64,000 nt of DNA, from NCBI GenBank assembly GCA_003339415.1, contig PDHQ01000147.1, positions 1 to 64,000 on the forward strand, in the 5' to 3' direction. The notes below the pieces were generated by a model, which saw only the letters and a program-made list of their open reading frames with translations, searched no databases and was not told the DNA's origin. A program made the position numbers and the translations under genes. Source of the stretch: Ophiocordyceps camponoti-saundersi (nom. inval.) (lineage: Eukaryota; Ascomycota; Sordariomycetes; Hypocreales; Ophiocordycipitaceae). The stretch's first letter is position 1. Each line of letters opens with the position of its first letter. Shown one piece after another: positions 27,276-37,860 of this stretch.

Positions 27276-29019
27276 GCTTCCTTCTTATTAAATAAGTTAG
27301 TAAAATCTAATATTTTAAAAGGTAAAAAAAAGCTTATAGTTAAAGTAAAAGTTATAATATATAAAATATAAGAGATATCTTATAAGCTAATAGTAAGGAA
27401 CTAATAACTAATATATTACTAAGATTTGCGGCGGATAAGGGCTATAAAAACGGAGCCGAGGATAGCTATAATAAAGTAAGTAACTTACTAAAATTTAGAA
27501 TATAAGATAACTAATCTGCTAATAAAATAAATTATAATTTCCCGCTTATTAAAATATAATAAGATATTATTATACGCTATCTAAAATAAGCTAAAGATTA
27601 GGTTTTAAGTAAAGCTTAGGATTATATATATTATTATAAGTAATTATTAGCTATCGATATTAGCTATAAAGTAAATAAGGTAGTAGATAAATAAGTATAG
27701 CTTAAAATATACGCGCTATTAGTAATATATTTATATAATAATATAAATTACTTATAAGTAAGAGAGGGGAATTCGCTTAAGCTAATAGCGCTATATAAAA
27801 GATTCGCTTATAATAGTGTAATAATTATAGCTATTATTTACTTATATAATAATAAAAAAAATAGAATTTATAAATATAAAAAAAAAGAGGAGGTAAGTTT
27901 ATATTCTAACTAATATTTATAAAATAATTATTTAGTATTTTATAAGTAATATTATTATAAAAGTCCTCCCTTTATAAAAGACTTAATATAAAGGGGATTT
28001 ATTTCCCTAATCTAAGGTAAGGTTCTCCTCCTTTTTTATAATATCTATAAAATAAACTAAAAAGGCTAGTAAGGGAGGATTAAGCTTATACTTACGCGAG
28101 AAATAGCTAGTACCGCTATAGCAAAAATAGTAGCCTTTAGCGCGCTACTTTATAATCTTATTACTATTAGCCTTAGTTACCTATTAATAAGTCTTATTAT
28201 TACGGCTATTTTAGCCTCGAGAGGGGGGGCTACTATATTTACTAAAGCGCAGCTAGGTGCTAGTTTAGTATATATTAGTTATCGGGGTATCCTAAGATAG
28301 CTTAAAAATAAAAGGTAAAAGCGTCCGGCTTTTATTTTTAAAGCGGAAAAATTTAATATTTATAGTAATAGCGTAGATCCTAGTAATAGTAATAATATAC
28401 TTAGTTAAGGGAATATTACGCCTTATATAATACTAGTAAAAGGCTAGTATAAGGGTATAATAAAAATATATAACTTTAATCTTATTAGCTTATTTAGTAT
28501 TATTTATTAAAGTAAGCTTAGCTTTAAAGTAAATAAGGAAATTAGAAAAAAACTTAGAAGCGCCTTATATAAAATATTTAAGCTTTATTATAGCTATTTA
28601 GCGCTAATATAAGTTAGTAAATATAATATTAAAATAACTTAGAAAATAATTAAAATTATATTTATATTTAGTACCTTACTTAAAAAATAAAGCTACTTTA
28701 GCTTAAACTATAAAAAATAAGTATTAATATAAAAATACTTATTAGTTATAAGTAATATTAATAAAAGCTTAATCTATTTATAGCTTATAAGATATAAGGG
28801 AGCGCTATATTAGAAAAAAGTCCTTATTATTATTAAATAGTAATTTAAGAAATAGCAGCTTATAGCGGGGTCGCGACTATTATTACTTAAAGAGCTATAT
28901 AAATTAATACTATTAGCGTATAAAGCTTTAAAGCTTCGTAATAATAGCTTATTACTCTAAAAGCTAGGCGATAATAGCTTATTAAGTATTAAAGTTATTT
29001 ATAGTTAAAGTTATTCTAT

Positions 29020-29269
29020 TATAAAAGTCCTATACTCCTTAATATTTATAAAAAGCTAACTTTATTAATATAGAATAACTTAAGAGGTTTTAAGGTATAT
29101 ATAGTATACGTACTTAGGGTTATAGTCTATATATAGCCCGCGCCTATCTTACGCGCGGCGCTAACTAATCGTATATACCTATATATACCCCGCGCTTATA
29201 ATACGCGCGGACTTAACTAAGCACCCCCTACGTAACTTAGCTATTCGGGCGCAGCCCGAATCCCTTATA
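29020..29269 (-). repeat. Gypsy-2 5' LTR
   Basis: 250-bp partner of 20,569-20,818. On the - strand it begins TATAAGGGATTCGGGC. The adjacent TAAGA at 29,270-29,274 is the right target duplication. Confidence 0.88.
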
Positions 29270-29274
29270 TAAGA

Positions 29275-29892
29275 TAATATTATTAGTTAAAATACTAAGT
29301 TTATTAATATAGCTATAATTTAAATAAAATATAATACTTTATTAGGAATTTCTAATATATATTAAAAGCTTTTAAAAAATTCTATAATTATTTTTAAAAT
29401 ATTATTAGCTTATTTATTAATTTTTAATACTAAATTAAAGCTATTATAATAAATTATAATTATAAAAATAATAACTAAAATAATATTATAATTTCCTTAA
29501 GTATATAATTTTATTTTATATATTATTAACTTTAATAAATATATTAAAGCTTTTATTAAGAGGTAGTATTACGCGCTAGCTTTTATAAGGATTTTCCTTA
29601 AATATTTTATAGTAATTTCTAAGGATTCCTAACTATATTTATATAACTTTAGAAACCTTATCGTAGAATTACCTAGAAAGGACTTTAAGGGAAATTACTA
29701 GGAAATATAACCGCTTTTTTACCCGGATTTCCTAACCCTCTTTTATTTTTACTAGTATATACCTTTATATATTTTACTAAGATTTTATCTATAAGAGTTT
29801 TTCCTCCTTTTTTCTTCTTTCTCCTTAGCTTAGAATCTTTATTTATAGTGCTAATATTATTATTTACTTAACGTATCCTAGCTATAATAACT
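29275..29892 (+). mobile_element. Gypsy-1 3' part, beyond the gypsy-2 insertion
   Basis: Joins directly to 20,563 once gypsy-2 and one TAAGA are removed; the joined sequence matches the continuous copy at 3,905-4,694. It contains the 3' pol end and a pyrimidine-rich segment at 29,790-29,830. From 29,893 to 30,030 follows a short sequence that keeps several CpA/TpG dinucleotides and has no recognised identity. Confidence 0.75.
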
Positions 29893-30039
29893 AGGTTATA
29901 AATTCGTTTAGATAAGTTACACGCGATAGCTATAAAGGCGGCTAGATATATTAGCAGAAGAGGATAACTGAGTAGCTTTTAGGTAAGTGCGGAGCGGAGT
30001 TTAGAGCCGGCTAATAGTAAGTCTAATTAGTATTACTAC

Positions 30040-30508
30040 TAGCTATTTATAGAAGTATTTTTTATATAGCTTAAGTAATAGTTTCTTTAATTAACTTAAT
30101 AATTTTAAGTAAAAGTTAGGTTTTAGTTTAGTTTAAAGTAATTATATATTTTTTATAAAGTTTAGCTTTAAAAGCTATTATAATATTTTAAGCTTTAAAG
30201 AACGCTATAGCTAATATTATTATAATAAGCTTTTTATATAAGTTCTTTAAATTATTATTATTAAGAGTTTATACTTAGTTTATTACTTTATCTATCTTAC
30301 TATTATTATTATACTGCCCCTAGCTAAACTAGGAATATTATAAGGATAAACTTAGTCCCCGTAACCCCTTATTTATAATTATAAGAGTATCGCCTACTTT
30401 TTAGGCCCTAGCCTTAGCCGCTATAAGCGCTATTATTATCTCCTTAATAGTAAATATATTATAGTAAGCGGAATATTAAATAATAAGTCCTATCTTATTA
30501 TTATAAAA
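30040..30508 (-). mobile_element. LINE 5'-end fragment 1
   Basis: The reverse complement of about 53,943-54,410, the first 0.47 kb of the complete LINE. It shares the block around CTCCTATAATTATAAATAAGG (opposite strand) and the GC-rich block at 54,025-54,060. It ends at 30,508, at the LINE 5' end. The rest of this copy is missing to the left. Confidence 0.65.
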
Positions 30509-31385
30509 GATTAGTTTATATATATAAGGTATATTTTTCTTATAATTATAAAGCTATTACTAGTTTTTCTTTAAATTTTTCTCTTTAAATAAGAAAAGTT
30601 TTTTAAGAATAATATTATAAATAAAAATAAATTAATAATTATAAAATAAAGTAAAAATTCTTATAAAAAAGCTTAGAAAATTTTTTACTTTAAAAAATTT
30701 AATTTATATTTTAAATACTATTATTAAAAATTTTTTTTAAAAAAAGTAAAAATTTTATCCGTATTTTAGTTTACTATATTAAAAAAACTTAGTAAGGAAA
30801 AAAAGGTAAACAATAAAAAATAATTTATAACTTAGGCTATAATCAGCTTACTAAGCTAAAAATTATTATATAACAGAGATTTTTTTTTTCTTATTAAATT
30901 TTTAAATTATTTTTTTAATTAAGCTTTAAAAATAAATATTAGTTTTTTTAATATTTAGTATAAAGTAGTAAATAAAATATTTATTATCTTTTTTAATAAT
31001 TTATTTAAAAAATAATAGCTTTATAATATAAAGTACTATAAGTAATATGATTCTTAAAAGCTTTTAAAATATAATTATTTATACTTATAATAAATTCTTA
31101 AAATAATTATATTCTCTTTATTAATATTCTTATAATAATTATAAAAAAATAGATAAAATTATAAAAAAGTAATTTTTAGCTATAATAATATCTTTTTATA
31201 ACTTTAAATTATTATTTATTATTATAAAACTTAGAAAGGTTTTTTTCTTATTAATATTTTTAAAAACTTTTTCTAAAAGAAGCTTTATTTTTAACTTTTT
31301 ATAAAAAAATAAGTAAAATAGCTAAAATTATAAAATAAATACTATTTAAAAGCGGTTTCAATACCGCTTTTTTAAAAACCTAAAA
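30509..31385. other. AT-rich stretch without recognisable genes
   Basis: Almost pure A/T, with poly-A and poly-T runs and no ORF. It contains a hairpin at 31,348-31,371: arms AAAAGCGGT and ACCGCTTTT around the loop TTCAAT, keeping an unmutated CA. Nothing else could be assigned. Confidence 0.5.
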
Positions 31386-31389
31386 AAAT

Positions 31390-31588
31390 AATTAAAGCTA
31401 GTAACTAATTTTTTAGTCTTTAATTAGTTACTAACTAACTAAAAACTAAAACTAACTAACTAAAATTAGTTATTATAGTAACTTTAGTAAGTTAGTAACT
31501 AATTTAGTTACTAAAAATAAAGACTTTATTTATATAGTTTTAACTAACTAAAAAAAGACTAAAAAGTTACTAACTAATTCTAAACCTT
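31390..31588. repeat. Inverted-repeat, TTAGTTAGT-rich segment (MITE-like)
   Basis: The left end (AGTAACTAATTTTTTAGTCT) and the complement of the right end (TTAGTTAGTAACTTTTTAGT) resemble each other. The interior is packed with ACTAACTAAC and its complement, so the roughly 200-bp unit could fold on itself. It immediately precedes LINE 5' fragment 2. No clear target duplication is seen. Confidence 0.5.
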
Positions 31589-31589
31589 A

Positions 31590-31860
31590 ATTATAGTTAA
31601 TATTATTATAATAAGCTTATTATAAGTATCTTTTATATTATTCTTATAAAAGCTTTATACTTAATCCGCCCCTTTATTAATTTAATATTATTATTAAACT
31701 ATTCCTAGCTAAACTAAAAGTATTATAAGGACTAGCTTAGTCTTTACGCCCCCTTATTTATAATTATAGGAGTATCGCTTACTTCTTAAGCCCTAGCCTT
31801 AGCTATTATAAGTATTATTATTATCTTTTTAATATTAAATATAATATCAGGAGCGAATTA
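31590..31860 (-). mobile_element. LINE 5'-end fragment 2
   Basis: About 270 bp aligns with 30,240-30,470 and, in reverse, with about 53,990-54,240. Shared blocks include TATAAGGACTAGCTTAGTC and TATAATTATAGGAGTATCGC. It is truncated on its left by the inverted-repeat segment. Confidence 0.6.
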
Positions 31861-33399
31861 CTAAAGTTATAAGTTTAATCTTACTTTTATAAAAGGTTAA
31901 ATTAGAAGGTTTTAAAAAACTATTATAATAATATTAGCTTAAATTAAAGTTAGTTTATTAATATTTTAGCAAATCTGTTTAGTAATACTAATAAAATTAG
32001 CTTAAAGTAGAAACCTAAATTTAATAAGCTAAAGAACCTATTTTTATTAATTTAAGGTATTTAATAAATATTATTTTAAGATCTTAGTATATAATTATAA
32101 AAATAAGTAAGAGAAATAATTAAGAGTAAGTTTCTTAAAGAAATAAATATTAAAATAATATTTTAAATTTTTAAGATAAATATAAAAATTATATAAAGTT
32201 TAGTTATTTTATTATTTAATCTCTTAAAAAATAGCTATTATTATTATATAATATCTAAAGTCTTTTAAGAGATTATATAATTTTTTCTTAAATATAAGCT
32301 AGTTACTTATAAGTTAAGCTTATTCTTTAAAAAATAAGCTATATTTATAAAACTAATAATAAATATAAAAGTTTAGATATATATTATTTAAAGCTTTAAG
32401 GATTTAATATTATCTTTATAATATCTTTTAAGCTTTATAATAAAAGCGTTTTTTAAATTGTTAAGTTAATCTTAGTATTTTTAAGTTATAAGATATTTTT
32501 TAAGTTTAATATTATTTCAAAGTTTAATATCTTTATCCTAACTAAAAGCTAAGGATAAGAAATATTATTAACGCTAGAAACTTATAGCTAAACTAGTAAA
32601 GTTTCCCTTAAAATTATAATACTTTTAAAAGTTAATTTTATATTTTTAGAGGAAATTAATAATAAAATTTTAGAATATTTATTCTTATAATATACGGCTA
32701 AAAGGAAAAGCTTTTAAAGTTAGAAGATAAGCTATTTTTAGCTAAGTAAAGTAATCTAAAAGGAGGGGAGAAAAGATTTCTAAAAATAATCCTCCGCTTA
32801 TAAAGGTTAGTTTTAAAATTAAGTAAAATAAATAATATAAAATAGAATAAAAGATAAGAAAGTTATAACTAATTTAGAAAAAAGGAAATGAAAAATAAAA
32901 TATAAGTATAAGTATCTTTTTAAAAAAAAATTAAAATTATAAAGAAAGCTTAAATAAAATATATAAAGGAAAAAAGATAGTAATACTTAGGATAATAATA
33001 AAAAGTAAAAATATATAAATATAAATTCTAAAAGTTTATTTTAAAAGTAATATTAAGAGTAAAGCTAATTTTTAAAAAATTATAATATTAAAAATTATTA
33101 TAAACTATATATAAGAAGGTTATAATTTAAGAGTAAACTCCTTATAATATAAATTATAATTTAAGAAATCTTATCCTAAACCTTAGTATATTTTAAAAAT
33201 ATATCTTTTATATTTAATTTCTTTATTATAATTAAAAGTATATTATATATTTTTAAGTAGTCTTAAGGTTAAGTTATAATAGCTTTATAATACTAATATA
33301 ACCTTATAATTATCTCTTAAATATAGTTATTTTATAACTTTATTATACTTTAATTATTACTTTATTAATTGTTTTTTAATATAAAAAATAACTAGCTAA
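31861..33399. other. Unassigned RIP-mutated DNA
   Basis: About 1.5 kb of AT-rich sequence. Conceptual translation on the + strand (32,290-32,750) has long stretches broken mainly by TAA/TAG, suggesting a decayed transposon gene, but no motif could be named. The right end (from about 33,300) may be further interior of the short LTR element that follows. Confidence 0.4.
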
Positions 33400-33724
33400 G
33401 AATTAGAGCTAAAATAAGCTATAAGCAGTTTTAATATAAGTAAAATTTAATAGCGTTTTATATTAAAATCTTACTTTTATACTTAGTTAGCGGTAAAAGG
33501 AGCTTTAATTAATATTAAAGCCTTATAATAAGTAATTACTAAAATAAGCTAAAATAAAGTTATAATTAAGGCTATTAAAAAAATAATAAATAGGGGAGAG
33601 AAGCCCCCCTTCTAAACTAATTATATACCTTACGTAATAACTAAGCGCTATTAGGAAAAACTAAATATAGTTATTACTAACCCTCTTATTTAACTATAAT
33701 TAGTTATAGACTAATTCTTTTTAA
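33400..33724 (-). mobile_element. Short LTR element, copy 3, truncated
   Basis: An LTR-like segment at 33,513-33,724 on the - strand matches the 210-bp LTR of the elements at 25,500 and 44,878, including the AGGGGAGAGAAGCCCCCCTT block. It continues leftwards into their internal sequence (complement of TTAATTAAAGCTCC, then TTACCGCTAAC). The second LTR is absent. It is more decayed than the other two copies. Confidence 0.75.
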
Positions 33725-33727
33725 GTT

Positions 33728-33955
33728 TTAAACTTGTTTTAAAGGAAATATTAGCTTTTAAATTACTTATTATTAATAAAGCTATTTCAAGTATAAGATA
33801 TTAAATATAAGTAAAGTCTTGCTATAAAATAATATACTATTTAAAGAAAAGGTTTTATTTTAAACTTTTTAGTTTTTCTTTTTAAAGAATAAAAAAGAAT
33901 AAAAGAAAAAATATAAGAATTTACTTATATAGCTTTTTAGCATTAATAATATTAT
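33728..33955 (+). mobile_element. R1 3'-end fragment bordering the gene island
   Basis: Collinear with the last 0.22 kb of R1: GGAAATATTAGCTT, then AAGGTTTTATTTTAAACTTT and TTAGTTTTTC. It is truncated at its 5' side against the short LTR fragment. It is the last recognisable repeat before non-mutated DNA. Confidence 0.7.
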
Positions 33956-33984
33956 AAATTACTTATTCACAAATATTTACTTTT

Positions 33985-34202
33985 ATAAGCTTATATTTTA
34001 TGTATCCTTAGTAACTTTTTAAGGCTACTTACATACTTCGGCACCTCGATCCCGGCCTTACCGCTGTTAAGAGATATTATGCTTTATGGCCCCTATTATC
34101 CCTATGCATATACTACGTTCGTGGTATTAGCTTTCTTACATTGTGTCTAACTTGTCGTTACCTCGACACCGAACTGATTCATCCATACTCTTCCCAGGCA
34201 AC
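33985..34202 (+). promoter_or_regulatory. VMA9 upstream region
   Basis: About 220 bp of CpA- and TpG-containing DNA between the last repeat and the VMA9 start codon. It should contain the promoter and 5' UTR. It is short because the repeat boundary is so close. No specific factor site is claimed. Confidence 0.5.
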
Positions 34203-34584
34203 ATGGCGCAAGGGTAATGACGCTTGCTTGCTCTCGTCTGCAGAATCTATGCGATACTGACTCCTTCTCTTTTCCGCAAGGTTCTCCATCTTTGTCGGTC
34301 TCATTGTCATTGCGGCGCTGTGCGCAGTGTCATGGTTCTTCGCACCAAAGGGCGCAAATCAAGTGTATGCACTCAAATCCTCACGGCAAGCTGCTGAAGA
34401 AGCGTTGGGCCATGTAGACTAACTACGTCATTGCTTGATTAGTCTATGGAGGTCGAGTCTGATTCTTTCCATCGTCAGCTGCTACATGATGTGGGCTATC
34501 ACTTTTCTGGCGCAATTAAACCCCCTCATTGTCCCGAAACGAAGCGACTTAAGAGAACAGTTTCTGGAGAAGCGAGGATTCTAG
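34203..34584 (+). CDS. VMA9: V-type proton ATPase subunit e (Vma9)
   Basis: Small hydrophobic subunit of the V0 (membrane) sector of the vacuolar H+-ATPase, which acidifies vacuoles and endosomes. Three exons: 34,203-34,213, 34,281-34,364 and 34,443-34,584, giving 78 aa, the usual family length (about 70-80). Intron 1 (67 nt, GTAATG...CAAG) has branch site ACTGAC; intron 2 (78 nt, GTATGC...TTAG) has GACTAAC. The protein starts MAQGFS and has two membrane segments, residues 5-25 and 36-56. It carries the family landmarks WFFAPKG (22-28), LWRSSLIL (33-40) and NPLIVPKRSDLR (58-69). The ATG sits in CAACATGG. The gene faces ARV1 tail to tail, 293 bp apart. Its 11-nt first exon makes it easy to miss. 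No RIP damage or frameshift is visible. Confidence 0.93.
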
Positions 34585-34877
34585 AGTGGCAGCTAGAATG
34601 CTGAAATCGCCATCATATGATACGGGTATGATCGAATGCTTATTTAGCGTATGTGGTACGTACGATTCCTCGATGTGTCGCCATCGCAAGATTCCGTAAC
34701 TGCACATACACACTTCATGGCGTCTGGAGTTCCTGGGCTGTCATTCATTCTGCCTGCCCTTACAACTGGAAGTAAATCACTCGTGCCCGGCAGCGACGTT
34801 CGAATAAGTAAAGGAACTTGGTGTGAAAGGGTGACACACAAGTTTATCTATATATCATGCGACCGTTCACACGATCA
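34585..34877. other. Convergent intergenic region between VMA9 and ARV1
   Basis: 293 bp holding both 3' UTRs. Short open frames here (34,644-34,841 on -, 34,651-34,881 on +) overlap each other antisense and resemble nothing, so no gene is called. Confidence 0.7.
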
Positions 34878-36026
34878 TTAGCCCATGGCCAATTGTCCAG
34901 CCCATTCTTTGACTAGGATCACCAGGGCCCAGAGTGCTTTGCCATCAGCAGCCACGCTACTCTCTCCGATTGAATCCACCTCGCCGAGTCCCGCTACAGT
35001 CAAAACTACTCGACCCATAGCCCAACGTGATGCCGCTCCAGCAAAGGCTAAAATGCAGGCTGTGGGGTATTTGCAATCTAGAAGGATTCGCAATGCCTCA
35101 ACGTTGTTGGCTACTACGGCCCATCCCAGAGACCGAGCCGCGGCAGGAACATCGTATTCCCATATCACCATGAGGATAGGGAAAAGTTTCGTCGATGATG
35201 AGACGAGAAGGGCCGTCGAAATGGAATTTGGTCTTGTCCGGCGAGCCATTATTCCCAACGAGTGGAGTGGTGAATGTCGAGATGATGCCAAAAAGCGAAT
35301 GCTGCTATGAAAAGCCGTGGTCGAAAGCGTGCAAAGCAGTACTTATGTGTTGTTAGCACTGGATAACTCATGACCATTATGGCGGATTGAACCGCCAGAG
35401 TCAGAAGGAAAGGTCTCAGGCTGACAAAAGAACATGTACTGCAGGACGATGGGTTGTCTAGCGAGTCGCCCTAAATTGCTTTCGCCAGGTGATGTGGCAG
35501 GTATCGTCTGCTTCTCTATGCGGGCCCAAGTCAGATACACATCGAAGAGAAGTAGCAAGATCCCAAGGCGTATGATGGATGGCTGTAGTGACGATAGCAT
35601 CTTTAATCAGCCATTATTTCATGATTCCCGTTAAGCAACAGCATTCGACGCGAGAATGCAGAGGCTGTGTAGCAATAGCAGGTGCGTGTATGATGAGCCA
35701 GGACACAGAGAGGTGCTTACATCAAAGCCGTCCCAATCGCGCATCAGGGTGTTGTGCAGCAAATGACGATAAACCTCAATCGGAATCATTAGGACCTTTG
35801 ACACCCCGTCGCGAAAGGGGACAGGACTGAGACATACTTGCGGTTTGATGAGTACCAGGTCGATGAAGAGGACAATAAAATCATGCTCGACATATTTGTC
35901 GCAGAAACGGCCACACTGACGGCATACCGTCAATCGTATGTTGTGACCGGACGACTGATCACCCGCACCAGAATACTTCGTCCATAGCGTCTTCACATAA
36001 TGTCGACACTCGATACAGATAGGCAT
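34878..36026 (-). CDS. ARV1: Arv1 ER lipid/sterol homeostasis protein
   Basis: ER membrane protein of the Arv1 family, needed for sterol distribution and, in yeast, GPI-anchor synthesis. Four exons: 36,026-35,838, 35,774-35,721, 35,582-35,426 and 35,341-34,878, giving 287 aa. The N-terminal Arv1 homology domain has zinc-binding pairs CIEC (residues 4-7) and CRQC (35-38), then DKYVEHDFIVLFIDLVLIKPQ-type sequence to residue 63 and YRHLL (65-69). Exon 3 opens PSIIRLGILLLLFDVYLTWA, a core family segment. Hydrophobic stretches lie near 52-62, 84-101, 122-145, 175-194, 205-222 and 229-251. Introns: 63 nt (GTATGT...TGAG, branch CTAAT), 138 nt (GTAAGC...ACAG, branch CTGAT), 84 nt (GTCAGC...TAAG, branch GCTAAC). 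Intron 1 is a multiple of three without a stop; intron 3 contains an in-frame stop. The less usual GTCAGC donor keeps FFLLLCTLSTTAFH intact. No RIP damage is visible. Confidence 0.94.
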
Positions 36027-36300
36027 TGCATCTGGCTAAGTTAGTGTCCCTGCGGTTGCATAACGATCGGTCTCTGTTCCAAGATAATGATATTATTTAA
36101 CTGGGGTTTAGTGCTCGTCGTCGGTGATAGACTGACGAGTGAGGATTAAGAGAAATAGACTTTAACCGTCAGCGAGCAATTTAATTAGACGCCCAGCGTC
36201 CTTTCGGGCTCCAGGTGAAGCCCACATAGCTTATCTCTAGTTTTTAAGAATAGCAACGCTACCCTCGGGCCCGAATCGCAGTCTCTAGGCTACTAAGTAA
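36027..36300 (-). promoter_or_regulatory. ARV1 upstream region and right border of the island
   Basis: GC-balanced DNA upstream of ARV1, expected to hold its promoter and 5' UTR. An ATG 5 nt before the chosen start is out of frame. Composition changes to RIP-type AT-rich sequence at about 36,290-36,310. From there to 36,685 nothing could be assigned. Confidence 0.55.
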
Positions 36301-36684
36301 GCCTATAAGTATTATAAGTGCGTTAGTAAGAGCATATAATAGAAGTATATTATTTTAACTCTACTTAAATATATATAATAATTATAAGCTTATAAGCTTA
36401 GTTATAAGATATTATAATAAAATTATAAAAAATTTATTTTTAAAAAATAATTTTATAATTATATAAGTAATATAAAGCTATTATAACTTAATTATAGAAT
36501 AATTTATATAATATATAATATATATAATATATATTTAGCTTAAATATATAAGTTTTATTAAAAAATATTTTTAAATTATATTATAATTATAAGGGTTTAG
36601 CTTTTATATTATTTATAAGAAGGTAACTTTATTATTTAGAATAAATATAAGAAGCTATAGAAAAGAAGTTATAACGCCTAATAA

Positions 36685-37400
36685 GGGTAGGTAGCCCGCG
36701 CATAGCACGCGCGCGGAAATAACTAATTATTCCTTATATAACTTTGTTATTTAAGCGTAGCTTAAACCCTTTATATACTTTACTACCTTAGGGAAAAAGT
36801 ATTACTACTTTTAGCGTAAGTATAAATTAAAATAAAATAAAAATTTATTTATATATTTTTTTCTTTTTTTTCTTTTTATATATTACTTATTTTTAAAACA
36901 CTAATTTTATATACTTTTTACTATTATTATAAAACTAGGATATATTATTTTTTTATTAATATATTCCTTTTTCTTATTAGTACTTATTATATTAAGTTAG
37001 CTAATTATATTTAATATACTTAACTTATACTATAAGAAAATATATTTTAAAAGGTAATAGTAATAATAAAAATTTCACCTTATTAATAAACTTATTTTAC
37101 TTTTATACTCCTTATTTAAATAATTTAATAAATAATAATATAGCTAATTATATATAAGAGTAAATAGCAGCTTATAAGATTTATTATATATAGTAAAGAA
37201 AGTGCTTATAAGGAAGGTACTTTTTTTACTATAAATATAGGCTTTTAATAAGCTACTTATAATTTATAAGCTATAATTATTAATAAAACCGCTATAATAA
37301 AGGCTTTCTACGCTTATATTAATAATATTCCTAGCTATTATGTTATCTTAATATTAAAGTTTTAAGCTTATATTAACTATTTTCAGATAAATCTTATAGC
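36685..37400 (-). mobile_element. Gypsy-2-related 3' fragment
   Basis: Homologous in the same orientation to about 20,690-21,420: first the GC-rich part of the gypsy-2 LTR (TAGCCCGCGC...), then the sequence that follows 20,818, including the ATAAGGAAGGTACTTTTTTT stretch near 37,210. The LTR's outer part is missing. From 37,400 to 37,860 homology is no longer clear. Confidence 0.6.
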
Positions 37401-37860
37401 TATATAACTCTTTTTTTACTTAATAACTAATTTTTTTACTTTTATTATTAAAGCTAACTAGCTTTAATATTTTTATCTTTTTTAATAATACTATTATCTC
37501 CGCGTTTATATTAATAATATATTATTTTAAAGTAAATAGCAGTGTATATAAATATTAATAATAATATAATGTGTAATAATAAAAGTAAGTTATTTATAAA
37601 TTTAACGCGTTTATTTTTTATTATAAAAAGTCTCTTTATTAATAAAAGGAGATGTAATAAAAAATCTTTAACTTCTAATAAAAGCTTTAAAAAGATAGCC
37701 GCTAAAGCTATAAATTAAAAAATAAATTTAAAGCTAATTATAATATTTATATAGCTTTTACTAACTTTATTACCTTATTATTATTATTTTATATTTCTTA
37801 TTAGCTTAACTATATATTTTTTACCTTATCTAATATATATTATTATTAGAATTTATACTA

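Larger units (their letters stand above)
20569..29269 (-). mobile_element. Gypsy-2: complete Ty3/gypsy element, both LTRs and TSD
   Basis: Two 250-bp LTRs (20,569-20,818 and 29,020-29,269) bound the element. Each starts TATAAA and ends TTATA on the + strand, which fits TG...CA ends altered by RIP. The 5-bp duplication TAAGA lies at 20,564-20,568 and 29,270-29,274, inside gypsy-1. The coding strand is -: reverse transcriptase lies left of about 25,440 and gag-like sequence at about 27,900-29,000, judged from the matching + strand copy at 41,281-44,670. Without the nested element at 25,500-27,275 it is about 6.9 kb. No frame is open. Confidence 0.88.

Noticed and set aside
32290..32750. Fot1/pogo-type transposase remnant
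   Set aside because: Long stretches broken mainly by TAA/TAG exist, but the expected DDE and C-terminal motifs could not be found.
34217..34417. 66-aa + strand frame starting at 34,217
   Set aside because: It starts inside VMA9 intron 1 and runs out of frame through exon 2; the spliced VMA9 reading explains the sequence.
34644..34881. Overlapping 65-aa (-) and 76-aa (+) frames
   Set aside because: They lie in the 3' intergenic space, oppose each other and resemble nothing.
34885..35310. 141-aa + strand open frame
   Set aside because: Exact antisense of ARV1 exon 4, with no recognisable family; the - strand reading is a conserved protein.
35343..35600. ARV1 as a frameshifted or truncated pseudogene
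   Set aside because: The apparent stop lies within an 84-nt intron; splicing restores frame and family residues on both sides.
35434..35830. Two + strand open frames of 66 and 83 aa
   Set aside because: Antisense to ARV1 exons 2-3 and introns; no similarity recognised.
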